This document shows positions 15,563 through 23,653 of a stretch of 64,000 bases of DNA, piece after piece (position 1 is the stretch's first letter; each line of letters starts with the position of its first letter). The notes beneath the pieces were generated by a model, which had not been told where the DNA came from, searched no databases, and saw only the letters and a program-made list of their open reading frames with translations. The DNA is from CAIWHR01 sp963734085 (lineage in GTDB: Bacteria; Pseudomonadota; Gammaproteobacteria; Burkholderiales; Casimicrobiaceae). Both the position numbers and the translations under genes were made by a program. The stretch is from positions 285,655-349,654 of the forward strand of contig CAVTFT010000009.1 of the NCBI GenBank assembly GCA_963734085.1, read 5' to 3'.

Positions 15563-18280
15563 GTCTTGCTCACTTTGACGCGCACGATGTCGGCACCGGA
15601 GCCGGTCGCGTCGGTGAGATCGAGCGACATTTCCGCGAGCGAGTTCATGCTGGGCACGCCGAAGTCCTTGGCGAACGGCGTCGCCCAGTGGTCGAACTGG
15701 CCGATCATCAGCAGCGTGTCGGGGCGGATGCCCTGGCGCAGGACGGCGCGGCCGCGCACGCGATGCTGCGGCGTCGCGATCTCGACCGAATCGCCGTCGG
15801 CGATGCCGAGCGTTTTTGCCGCCTGCGTGTTCATGATCACGCCGCGGTGGCCGGCGACGTTGTCGGCGACCTCCTTGATGAGCTGCATGCCGACGTTGCC
15901 GCCCCATGCATACTGCATGCTGCGCGCGGTCAGCAGCCAGAACGGATACTCGTGCGGCTTCCCGCCGGCCTTTTCGAGCGCGGCGACCCACGGCGCACCG
16001 AAATCCTTGCACACCGGCAGCGCCTGGTATTCCGGCAACTGCTTGTCCCACCAGTGCATGTCGCGCTCGTGCAGACGCCTGCCGAGCTCGGCGCCGACAC
16101 GCTTCAGGCGTTCCTGATACGGCAGCTCGAAGCGCAGCCCCTGCTCTGCGAGCCGCGGAAAGAGATACCAGTCGGTGCGCGGGAACGGTTTGGTGGCGAG
16201 GCCATGCTCCTTCCACCAGTCGAGGCCGTTATTCTCGCGGCCGTCGGTCAACTCCACGCTCGCGGCGCGGCAGACGGCGTCCCAGATATCCTCGCGCGAA
16301 TGCACGCGCTCGGGGTCGAGCGCGAAATCGCCGTGGGCATTCTTGAGCGGGATGCCCGCGGCGCCACGGTTGATGGCCGCGTTGTACTTCGCGAGGAGCC
16401 CAGTGCGCTGCGCGAGCTCAGTCGCGATGTCGGTGAAGTCGCGGGCCTCGTCCACGGACCGCGACGGCGGGTTGACGCAGCGCATAGCCTTCGCGGTCCC
16501 AGAACTGCTCGACGTATTTCGAGCCGCCGATCCGGATCAGCTGCAGGCTTTCGAGATCGGTCGCGTCGGGCAACAGCACGTCGGCGTAATGATTGGTCTC
16601 GTCGCGCGTATAGGCGAACGCGACGACGAACGGCAGGCGCGCCATCTTGTCGCCGAGCGCGGTCGTATCCCAGAACGAAATTGCCGGATTGGTACGGTAG
16701 ACGAACCACACCTCCGGAAGCGTCACCCGCGGCAGGCCCTTCGGCGTGTCGTCGAGGAACAACCACGAGAAATGCGTCGGCCCGAGCGCCTGGCTCCACG
16801 CGCCGTTGCCGGCGAGCGGTACCATCGTGCGGTACGCGTTGCGGATGTTCGGATTCGGCGACCACTGCGCCTTGTCGGTCGGATTGAACGTGAACGCCAT
16901 GAGCCCGTCGGGTCCCGGCGTGACGCTTGCGAGGCGATCGGAATGCCGCCAGTTGAGCCGGACCGTCGTCCCCAGCGTGCCGCCGGGGACTTCGAGCCCA
17001 CCGACAAGCGCGGCGAGCGTCGTGCGCGCCCATACGCATTCGTAGCCGCCCCAGCCGTTGTTGACGGTCTTGCCCAGGCTCACGGCGACGGGGCGGTAGG
17101 GGAGGCGCTTGCCTTCGATCTCGATCGTCTCGCCGACATGCGCATGAGCGATGAACTCGCACGCGATCTTGCGGATCGTCGCGGCGGGCACCTCGCAGAG
17201 ACGCTCTGCCCACTCGGGCGTATACGGCGCGACGTGCGCGACGAGCTTCGTGAACGCGGTCTCGCCTTCGAGCATGCCGTCGGCGAGCACGTCGCCGTCA
17301 GGGCCGATCTCGACCGCGTCGATGATGTGGCGGCCTTCGAGCGCTTCGTCGGCGCCGGGCGAGTCGAACGCAACGGCAGTGCGCGCGAGCGCGTCCCAGA
17401 TGAGCGGCTTCCTCGTGCTGCGTTCGCGCAGGAAGTAGCCGTTGGGTCCGACGAGGTACGGCGAGGTCGTGTGGTGAGCGAGGAACGCGACATCGAGACG
17501 CTCGCGCGCAATCTCGTGCAGGAGCACATGAATGAGCGCGTACAGGAACGCGGCATCGGTCTTGGGCTTGATCGGCACCCATTGCGCCGAGCACGCGCCG
17601 GTCACCGACAGGTGCGGCTCGACCTGCACGCGCTTCATTCCGCGCTCGCGCGCATCCGCATGACGCCAGACGCCGACGACGCCGCCCGACGCCTCGACGT
17701 TCGCGCCGCACGAGATCAGGTATTCGGTGAGCGGCGTGTCGGGCGAAACCGTGAAGGCGCGATGCCAGAACTCGCCGTACAGATGCTCGGAGTGGTAGCA
17801 CTTGACGCCCTGGCCCGAACCCATCCCCATGTCGATCGGGCCCCATGCCGACAGGAAGGCCGGGAACGTCCCCATGTACGACTGCGGCGTGCCGCCGCCG
17901 CCGAAGCTCGCGGCGACGCGCGGATAACCCGACTCGTCGAGCAGGCCGGCTGTGCGCACGGCGTCGAGGCGCGCGACGATGAGATCGAACGCCTCATCCC
18001 ACGAGATGGGCACGAAGCCCGGATCCTCGTGGCGCCCCTTTTTCGGGTTCGTCCGCTTCATCGGCGTCGATACCCGATGGGGGTTGTAGGTCTTTTGCAC
18101 GAGGCCGTAGGCCTTGACGCAGACCTTGCCGCCGCCCGGATGAACGCTCGCTGCGCAGAAGTTCGGCTCGACTTCGGTCGCCACGCCGTCGACGACCTTG
18201 ACCGTGAGCAGATCCGGTCCCGCGACGCACTGATAGCAGTACGTCGGGACGCGGCGCGATGCAGTGCGCGACTCGGTCAC
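15559..18280 (-). pseudogene. padB: Phenylacetyl-CoA:acceptor oxidoreductase molybdenum subunit with a 1-nt frameshift
   Basis: Molybdopterin-bisMGD catalytic subunit converting phenylacetyl-CoA to phenylglyoxylate, about 906 residues when repaired. The upstream frame runs from a GTG at 18280 (GTGA overlap with the thioesterase) with TYCYQCVAGPDLL and KVCVKAYG carrying the N-terminal cluster cysteines, and has no Tat signal. It ends coherently at GYALRQPAVAVRG; the remaining 300 residues continue in another frame from EARDFTDIATELAQR. Removing one base at about 16450 (an extra C on the coding strand between GGA and GAG) joins the two without loss. All neighbouring genes are intact, so a sequencing error is as likely as a real mutation. 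If real, the enzyme lacks its C-terminal cofactor-binding domain. Confidence 0.85.
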
Positions 18281-18696
18281 GCGTCGACCTGCGCGATTCC
18301 GGCCTTCTGCGCCTTGGCCCGGAGCCGCTCCTCGGTCTTGATCACGTCGACGATGAAGCGGTTGTGCTTGCCGCGGCAGATGAGATCCAGATTGTCGCGG
18401 CCGCTCACCTCCAGCGTGACCGCACGGCCGTTGACGACGGCGACGGTGACGGTCAGCTCGACCGGCATCCCCAGCAGCGTCGCGGCGAGATGGTCGAGCT
18501 CGATCCGGGTGCCAACCGAGTCCTCGCCGGGATCGAGGTGCTTGCCCAGCAGGTCGCGCGACGCGAGCTCGATGTCGCGCACGAGCATCGGCGTCGCGTA
18601 CACGCGAGCGCTCTCGCCCATGAAGTCGATCGTGCGCTCGCGATCGACGGTCAGCGTGGACGTCGCGCTCAAGCCTGCGGCGAGACTGGGTTTCAT
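18277..18696 (-). CDS. Hotdog-fold thioesterase, fluoroacetyl-CoA thioesterase (FlK)-like
   Basis: A 139-residue protein of the FlK-like hotdog family. KPSLAAGLSATSTLTVDRER opens the fold; FMGESARVYATPMLVRDIE contains the threonine expected in the FlK catalytic region; GTRIELDHLAATLLGM contains the conserved histidine. The ATG at 18696 has a near-perfect AAAGGAGGAG site, so a longer version is unlikely. As first gene of the pad operon, it probably hydrolyses a stalled or misused CoA ester such as phenylacetyl-CoA, releasing CoA; that substrate is inferred from neighbours only. The stop overlaps padB's GTG by 4 bp. Confidence 0.78.
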   Translation of the reverse strand: MKPSLAAGLSATSTLTVDRERTIDFMGESARVYATPMLVRDIELASRDLLGKHLDPGEDSVGTRIELDHLAATLLGMPVELTVTVAVVNGRAVTLEVSGRDNLDLICRGKHNRFIVDVIKTEERLRAKAQKAGIAQVDA

Positions 18697-18860
18697 CGGC
18701 TCCTCCTTTCTTGGCGCCGCGAGGAACGCAGCGTCCGGAATCCCCGGCCAGCGCACGTTCCAGAAGGCGTGTTCGCGCGTCGAAAACGGAAAGACTTCGC
18801 CGCGGGACTTGTCCGGAGGGTCCGTAGCCGCTAATCTGGCATCGGAATGCGATTATTGGT

Positions 18861-18874
18861 TTGATCTGCGTCAT
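18861..18874. promoter_or_regulatory. FNR/Dnr-like box upstream of the pad operon
   Basis: TTGATCTGCGTCAT matches TTGAT-N4-ATCAA at eight of ten fixed positions and lies 165 bp upstream of the thioesterase start that opens the pad-hcr run. The related element TTGACGCAGATCAG occurs at 26669. Anaerobic control of these oxygen-sensitive pathways by an FNR-family protein would make sense. No promoter elements were confirmed. Confidence 0.45.
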
Positions 18875-18890
18875 TCTTTTGGGGACGTGC

Positions 18891-19415
18891 TTGGCAACGG
18901 CGAGGCCGAAGCGGCAGAGAGACAAGGGCGGGGGCAGAGGCGGCGGTGCACGGCCCGGCGCGGATACGGCCACGGAGCTCGTCGTCCGGCCCGTGCGACA
19001 GGGGGATCTCCCTGAGGTCATCGCCATCGACGCCACGGTGACCGGCCTCGAAAAGCGGAGCTACTGGCGCTCGATCTACCAGCGTTACGGCGCCGCCGCG
19101 GAAGCCGGCCGGCAGTTCCTCGTCGCGGATGCGGGAGGGCGCGTCGTCGGCTTCGTCATCGGCGAAGTGCGCGACTGGGAGTTCGGTTCGAAACCCTGCG
19201 GTTGGGTATTTGCGATCGACGTCGATCCAGAAGCGCGGTTGGCGCGCGTCGGGACGCGGCTCCTCGAGGAGATTTGCGCCGCATTCCGCCGCGCCGGCGT
19301 GCGCACGGTGCGCACGATGCTGTCGCGCGACAACACGCTGATCCTCTCGTTCTTTCGCAGCCAGGGGATGATGGCCGGGCCGTTCATTCCGCTGGAGATG
19401 GAAATCGGACCATGA
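18891..19415 (+). CDS. Single-domain GNAT N-acetyltransferase
   Basis: A GNAT domain beginning ELVVRPVRQGDLPEVIAID, with the GLEKRSYWRSIYQRYG segment, the strand VFAIDVDPEARLARVGTRLLEEI as acetyl-CoA loop, and RDNTLILSFFRSQGM near the C-terminus. It resembles both halves of the tandem GNAT at 5611-6618. The start is uncertain: no ATG precedes the domain; TTG at 18891 has GGGGA nearby and avoids the FNR-like box, while TTG at 18861 would lie inside it. It is divergent from the pad operon. Substrate unknown. Confidence 0.7.
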   Translation: MATARPKRQRDKGGGRGGGARPGADTATELVVRPVRQGDLPEVIAIDATVTGLEKRSYWRSIYQRYGAAAEAGRQFLVADAGGRVVGFVIGEVRDWEFGSKPCGWVFAIDVDPEARLARVGTRLLEEICAAFRRAGVRTVRTMLSRDNTLILSFFRSQGMMAGPFIPLEMEIGP

Positions 19416-19455
19416 GGCCGGGGCGCACGGTCGCCGGAATTGTGAGTCGCGCGAG

Positions 19456-19492
19456 CCCCTCACCCCTTCCCCCTCTCCCCGCGGGAGAGGTG
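19456..19492. repeat. REP-like palindromic repeat, copy 2, overlapping a ribosome-binding site
   Basis: CCCCTCACCCC is followed by CCTCTCCC (19472-19479), CGC and GGGAGAGG (19483-19490), an 8-bp perfect hairpin. It is a diverged copy of the element at 1913-1950. The 3' arm supplies the GAGAGG that serves as Shine-Dalgarno for the Rrf2 gene starting at 19495, so the hairpin could mask that site. Confidence 0.65.
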
Positions 19493-19494
19493 AA

Positions 19495-19992
19495 ATGGAG
19501 TCCGCGGCGCTTCGCGCCGCGCAGAATCGATTGAAGCTCCAGAAAAACACTTCGCTCGCGCTCTACAGCGTGCTCGAATTCGCGGGCGATCCGACGCGCC
19601 ACATCTCGGCCGCCGAGATCGCCGGCAAGTACGGCGTCTCGTCGCATCACCTCGCCAAGGTGCTCTCCGAGCTTGCGCGCGTGGGCATCGTCGAATCCGT
19701 GCGCGGCGTCGGCGGCGGCTACCGGTTCGCCGGCAACGCGCGGCGGCTCACGCTGATGGACGTGATCCTGCTGTTCGAGGATTTCGGTGCGCCATCGCCC
19801 GATCGGCGCGAGCCCGGCGAGCGGACGCCCGTCGGCCAGGCGCTCTCCGCGGTGCTGTCCGAGATCGACGAGATCGCGAAGGCGACGTTCAGCTCGATCA
19901 CGCTCGCGACGATGCTGCGGCTGATCGAGCGGCAGCAGCGCGGCGACAATCACGCAGCCCTGAGGCGCGGCGGGCGTCCGGCGCGAGCCTGA
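19495..19992 (+). CDS. Rrf2-family transcriptional regulator without iron-sulfur cysteines (BadM-like)
   Basis: A 165-residue Rrf2 regulator. The winged helix is visible at LALYSVLEFAGDPTRHISAAEIA, GVSSHHLAKVLSELARVGIVESVRG and the wing GGYRFAGNARRLTLMDVI. Rrf2 sensors such as NsrR and IscR bind Fe-S clusters through three cysteines; this protein has no cysteine at all, so it cannot sense in that way. BadM, a repressor of benzoate degradation in Rhodopseudomonas, is a comparable aromatic-pathway member. Given its place between the pad operon and the sulfur genes, control of either is possible. The start codon is clear but sits just behind a hairpin that contains its ribosome-binding site. Confidence 0.85.
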   Translation: MESAALRAAQNRLKLQKNTSLALYSVLEFAGDPTRHISAAEIAGKYGVSSHHLAKVLSELARVGIVESVRGVGGGYRFAGNARRLTLMDVILLFEDFGAPSPDRREPGERTPVGQALSAVLSEIDEIAKATFSSITLATMLRLIERQQRGDNHAALRRGGRPARA

Positions 19993-20003
19993 TCGAGTGT
20001 CGC

Positions 20004-20687
20004 TCAGCCGCGCGCGAGACCAGCCAGCGCGGCGCGATCGACGATGCGGATCCGCTCGCGGCCGAGGTCGACCCAGCCGCGATCCTCGAAGTTGCGGAGC
20101 AGCCGGGACACGATCTCGCGGACGCTCCCGAGCTCGTCGGCGAGCGCCTGGTGCGTCGCGTGAATTTCGCCGCTGTCGTGGTCGCGGTTGACGAGGAGCG
20201 CGGCGAGCCGCTGGTCCAGCTTCTGCACGGCGATCGCCTCGACGACCTGCATCAGCGCGGACAAGCGTTCGCTGTAGAGGCCAAAGACGTGACGACGGAA
20301 CGTTTCGTCCTCGGCGATCAGTGCCTGGAACGCGGCGGGCGGAAGGATCAGCAGCTCGACCTCGGTCTCGGCGATGCCGGACGCATCGTAATTCGTTTGC
20401 CCGAGTAGGCAACTGCCAGAAAGCAAGCACGATTCGCCGGGCTTCACCCGGTAGAGCTGAAGCTCGCGTCCATTGGGGTAGCGCTGCAACACGCGGATGC
20501 TCCCGGCGAGCACCAGCGGAAAGCCGCTGCACGGCGCGTGCGCACTGAACATCGTGGTCCCGGCTGGCACCTTGCGGTAGATCCCCTCGCGTGCGATGCG
20601 CTCGAGCGTGGCGTCCGGCGCAGCCGCGAGCGTCGGGAACGTTTCGGCAAGGCGTGCGGCGAGCGGCGAGGCGATGGTGGCGACCAT
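20004..20687 (-). CDS. Crp/Fnr-family transcriptional regulator with CRP-like recognition helix
   Basis: A 227-residue regulator: cNMP-binding-type beta roll (about 20-120), a dimerisation helix (about 130-160) and a C-terminal HTH (about 165-215). The recognition helix reads SVREIVSRLLRNF, with R190, E191 and R195 in the positions where E. coli CRP has the arginine, glutamate and arginine that read TGTGA half-sites. FNR proteins instead have V/E..SR at this place. Three cysteines (C53 in APCSGFP; C87 and C93 in CLLSGSCLLG) lie in the sensor domain, not in FNR cluster spacing, so thiol or persulfide sensing is conceivable. cAMP-binding residues are not clearly conserved. Three TGTGA-N6-TCACA palindromes in the window are candidate targets. 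It is divergent from the gene at 20731. Confidence 0.85.
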   Translation of the reverse strand: MVATIASPLAARLAETFPTLAAAPDATLERIAREGIYRKVPAGTTMFSAHAPCSGFPLVLAGSIRVLQRYPNGRELQLYRVKPGESCLLSGSCLLGQTNYDASGIAETEVELLILPPAAFQALIAEDETFRRHVFGLYSERLSALMQVVEAIAVQKLDQRLAALLVNRDHDSGEIHATHQALADELGSVREIVSRLLRNFEDRGWVDLGRERIRIVDRAALAGLARG

Positions 20688-20730
20688 GACAATGCAGATT
20701 GTAATAAGCAGCTAATTCTACAATGGCGCC

Positions 20731-21396
20731 GTGGATCCCATCGGCGTGCCGCTTCCGACCCTCTGGACCATCGCGGGCTGGGTGGTGGCCGCGGCGATCG
20801 TCGCGCGTGCCGTGCAAGTGGCGCCGTGGCGCCGGTTCTCCGCGAGCGAGCCGGTGCACGTCTGGTATGGCGCCATCCTGTTCGTGTTGATGCTCTGGAG
20901 CCTGCAGGCGACCGTCGGCGAGGGCTTCACGTTCCATCTGCTCGGCGTTACGGCGCTGACGCTCATCGTCGGACCGGCCCTCGCGCTCGTGGGCTCCGCC
21001 GTCGCCATCGCGCTTCTCCTCGCTGTGCACGGCGGACTGTGGGCCAACGCCGGCGTAGCGCTCGTCACGATGGCGGCCGTTCCGGTGACGGTGACGCGGC
21101 TCGTATTGCGATTTGCCGAGTCTCGCCTGCCGCCGAACTTCTTCATCTATGTGTTCGTCGTTGCGTTCTTCGGCGCCGGACTCGCGTACATGCTAGCGGG
21201 AGTTGCCGGCGCCGCGGCCCTCGCGCTGGGTGCGGGGCTGTCGGCGGGGGTCGTCTTCGGCGAATACGCGCCGTATTTCGTCTATCTTGCCTTCGGCGAA
21301 GCGACGCTCACGGGAATGGTGCTGACGCTTGCGGTCGTCTATCGCCCGCGTTGGGTCGCGACGTTCGACGATGCGCGGTATCTCGACGGGCGCTGA
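20731..21396 (+). CDS. Energy-coupling factor (CbiM-like) membrane permease, COG3235-type
   Basis: A 221-residue integral membrane protein with six or seven hydrophobic helices, starting at a GTG (no in-frame ATG fits). GEGFTFHLLGVTALTLIVGPALAL resembles the CbiM/COG3235 substrate-binding permeases, usually linked to cobalt or nickel uptake. No ATPase or T-component gene is adjacent, so transport is uncertain. It is divergent from the Crp/Fnr gene with a 43-bp gap that must hold both promoters. Known relatives are often annotated only as membrane proteins, and that remains a fair alternative. Confidence 0.5.
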   Translation: MDPIGVPLPTLWTIAGWVVAAAIVARAVQVAPWRRFSASEPVHVWYGAILFVLMLWSLQATVGEGFTFHLLGVTALTLIVGPALALVGSAVAIALLLAVHGGLWANAGVALVTMAAVPVTVTRLVLRFAESRLPPNFFIYVFVVAFFGAGLAYMLAGVAGAAALALGAGLSAGVVFGEYAPYFVYLAFGEATLTGMVLTLAVVYRPRWVATFDDARYLDGR

Positions 21397-21624
21397 CGGG
21401 GCGGCCGCGGGCGCGCCCTCGCTTGCATCGGGACCTGACGGCCGAGCGCCACCGCTCCGGAGCAAGCCCTTCCCATGATCTGGCGCAAACTTCGACTGGA
21501 TTTCACTCTCCAACCCTCGGGAAAGTTGTGGACGATGCCGGACACGGACGGCATAATCGCCCCCCTAGCAACGTGCGCTGGCTGGCGTCCGATGATCAAC
21601 CCACATCACCAGGAGACAAGATCG

Positions 21625-21879
21625 ATGAACAAGCTCGTTTTGCTGCTCGTCGCCGCCGTATTTGCGCTGGGCGGCACCGCTGCGCTCGCCGCCGATGCGC
21701 CCGCCAAGGACGCGGCAAAGGACACGGCCAAGATGGCGCCGGCCAAGCTCGAGAAGCCGGCGGGCGTGAAACAGGCGGACTGGGACAAGATGACCGACGC
21801 CGAAAAGCAGAAGGCCGTCGACAAGGCCAAGATGGCGGCGGGTGGTGAGAAGAAGAAGGAAAAGAAGGGCGGCTGCTGA
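21625..21879 (+). CDS. Small secreted Lys/Ala-rich protein
   Basis: An 84-residue protein. NKLVLLLVAAVFALGGTAALA is a clear signal peptide with cleavage expected after ALA or AADA, leaving a mature chain of about 60 residues rich in lysine and alanine (DAPAKDAAKDTAKMAPAKLE) ending EKKKEKKGGC. The C-terminal cysteine is unusual for such a short charged protein and could be redox active or metal binding. The ATG has AGGAGA upstream. I do not recognise a family; the periplasmic location is the only supported statement. A terminator hairpin follows about 145 bp after the stop. Confidence 0.65.
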   Translation: MNKLVLLLVAAVFALGGTAALAADAPAKDAAKDTAKMAPAKLEKPAGVKQADWDKMTDAEKQKAVDKAKMAAGGEKKKEKKGGC

Positions 21880-22023
21880 GTGAGCGCGGCGCGCGAGGCG
21901 TGAGCCGAGCGAAGGCCCGAAGGGCGCGTCGCCGCGCGACCGAATAGCGCCCGACAACCGGGCGTATCGTGATTAACTGGCGGCGCGGAGGGCGCGAGCG
22001 GGCTCGCCCTTCGATCGATGTGG

Positions 22024-22051
22024 AAAACGGGGAGCCGCGGCTCCCCGTTTT
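22024..22051. terminator. Strong bidirectional hairpin terminator
   Basis: AAAACGGGGAGCC (22024-22036) and GGCTCCCCGTTTT (22039-22051) form a perfect 13-bp stem with a 2-nt GC centre, giving a T-tract on either strand. It separates the plus-strand small secreted protein gene from the convergent rhodanese gene that ends at 22062, so it can stop transcripts from both sides. Confidence 0.85.
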
Positions 22052-22061
22052 GTTGGGGCGA

Positions 22062-22523
22062 CTACCTGACCAGCGGATAGCCGGCCTTCACCCAGTCGTC
22101 GATCTTCATGTCGACGGCGGTCACGTTGGTGAAGCCGAGATCCTGCAGCGATTTGGCGGCGAGCGCGCATCGTCCGCCCGTCTTGCAGTAGAGCGTAAGC
22201 TTCTTCCCCATGTCGGTCTTCTCGGGGTAGCCGACGTGCGTCCAGATATTGAACTCGATCAGGCCGCGCGGAACGTTGATGGCGCCGTTGAGATGCCCGT
22301 CGGCATACTCACCGGGTTCGCGCACGTCGACGATGATCCCGGCGTCGCCCCGGTCGAGCGCCGCCTTCAGCGCGGCCATGTCGATCGTCTTCACCTGCTT
22401 CTTGGTCGTGGCGACGAGCTGGCCGACCGACGGCGGGTAGTTCTGCGCGAGGACGAAACCCGGAAGCGCGAGGCCGAGGGTCATGACCACAGCAAGCACG
22501 AACGCGTTCTTCTTGATCAGCAT
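22062..22523 (-). CDS. Periplasmic single-domain rhodanese (sulfurtransferase)
   Basis: A 153-residue protein: signal peptide (KKNAFVLAVVMTLGLALPGF, about 1-26) and one rhodanese domain. DVREPGEYADGHLNGAINVP is the conserved CH2A-like region and LYCKTGGRCALAA holds the active-site loop C113-KTGG-R118, with the cysteine that carries a persulfide. It ends the operon encoding the Tat-exported molybdoenzyme, FeS protein and NrfD anchor. In Wolinella a periplasmic rhodanese (Sud) delivers polysulfide sulfur to polysulfide reductase; the gene order here suggests the same partnership. The 70-bp gap upstream is the largest in the operon. Substrate inferred. Confidence 0.88.
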   Translation of the reverse strand: MLIKKNAFVLAVVMTLGLALPGFVLAQNYPPSVGQLVATTKKQVKTIDMAALKAALDRGDAGIIVDVREPGEYADGHLNGAINVPRGLIEFNIWTHVGYPEKTDMGKKLTLYCKTGGRCALAAKSLQDLGFTNVTAVDMKIDDWVKAGYPLVR

Positions 22524-22593
22524 GGCGAAATCTCCCTTGGTGTGGTAACAAACAACGAAGCTGCCGGCAGGCGACGGAGAGCGAAACCGGACG

Positions 22594-23643
22594 TCAACCC
22601 GCGGCGGCCTGCACGACGTGGCTCGCCTGGCCCGCGTTGACCATCACCCAGCGCAGCACGAAGCCGCCGAGGAGCACGAGGACCGCGGGCACGACAGTGT
22701 GCGGAATCGTGTGGTTGAGCTCGAGGCTCTGCAGCGCGAGCGGAACGAGAATGCCGAGCCCGACGATCACGCCCCAGAACGCCCACGCATAGGGTCCGCT
22801 GACGATCAGCGCCGCCGCCGCCGCGTGTGACGCCGACGACGTGTAGAGATTCGCGAGCAGCAGCCCGATCAGCACGAACTCGACGGCGAGGAAGCCGAGA
22901 TCGGCGCGGAGCAGCGAATCGACCGTGTGCTTTTCAGGCGGCGCATTGCCGAGCGGCTGGCCGAGTGTCGCTGCCAATGCGCCGCCGACGAGCGTTGCCG
23001 GTGCCGGCCGCGTGCCGCGGACGACCGCGGCGAGGTGCACCATCGCGGCGCCGGCCGACAGCCCCGAGAACAGGAACAGCGGACCGAGGATCGCGCTGTT
23101 CCACAGCGGCCGCGCGACCATCGTGTCGAGCAGGATCCCGGTGTAGATGCCGAGCGCGACGCCGAGCACGATGTTCGACCATGCGAGCGCTTTGACGAGT
23201 AGTGCGCGCGCGAGCAAAGCATCGGACCACGTGCGCAGCATCGGGAAGCGCCTGCCGGCCCACGGCCACGCTTCGGGCAGGCGGATCAGCGCGGAGGCGA
23301 GCAGGACCGCGTAGACGATGAGCAGCACCCACGAGCCCCACGACATCGGCGAGGACGGCTGGAACGTGAGGTAGACGCGCCAGACGTAGAGCTTGTGCGT
23401 GAGGTCGAGGAACAGCGCGCCCATGCCGAGATTGATGAGCACAAAGGAAAGGAGCGGCGTGTGGAGCGAAAAGAAGCTCCGCGGATCCTCGCCGCGGGCG
23501 ATGCGCAGCATGGCGATGCCCGCGAGCACCATCATTCCGGCGACCAGGCCGCCGAAGAACAGGTAGACGGGGATCTCCCAGCTCCAGATCGCGAGGCCCG
23601 GATCGATCAGCGGGTTGTGGCGGGTCGTCGTCAGTTCCAGCAT
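22594..23643 (-). CDS. NrfD/PsrC-type quinone-reactive membrane subunit
   Basis: A 349-residue membrane protein with about nine helices. WSWEIPVYLFFGGLVAGMMVL near residues 20-40 is the NrfD/PsrC hallmark; SSPMSWGSWVLLIVYAVLL (near 98-118) is the second conserved helix pair. It exchanges electrons between the quinone pool and the periplasmic FeS subunit. The ATG at 23643 follows GAGG and begins right at LELTTTRHNPLI; the longer upstream reading overlaps the FeS gene. Together with the two upstream genes it forms a three-subunit CISM oxidoreductase. Confidence 0.85.
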   Translation of the reverse strand: MLELTTTRHNPLIDPGLAIWSWEIPVYLFFGGLVAGMMVLAGIAMLRIARGEDPRSFFSLHTPLLSFVLINLGMGALFLDLTHKLYVWRVYLTFQPSSPMSWGSWVLLIVYAVLLASALIRLPEAWPWAGRRFPMLRTWSDALLARALLVKALAWSNIVLGVALGIYTGILLDTMVARPLWNSAILGPLFLFSGLSAGAAMVHLAAVVRGTRPAPATLVGGALAATLGQPLGNAPPEKHTVDSLLRADLGFLAVEFVLIGLLLANLYTSSASHAAAAALIVSGPYAWAFWGVIVGLGILVPLALQSLELNHTIPHTVVPAVLVLLGGFVLRWVMVNAGQASHVVQAAAG

Positions 23644-23653
23644 GAATCGCCTC

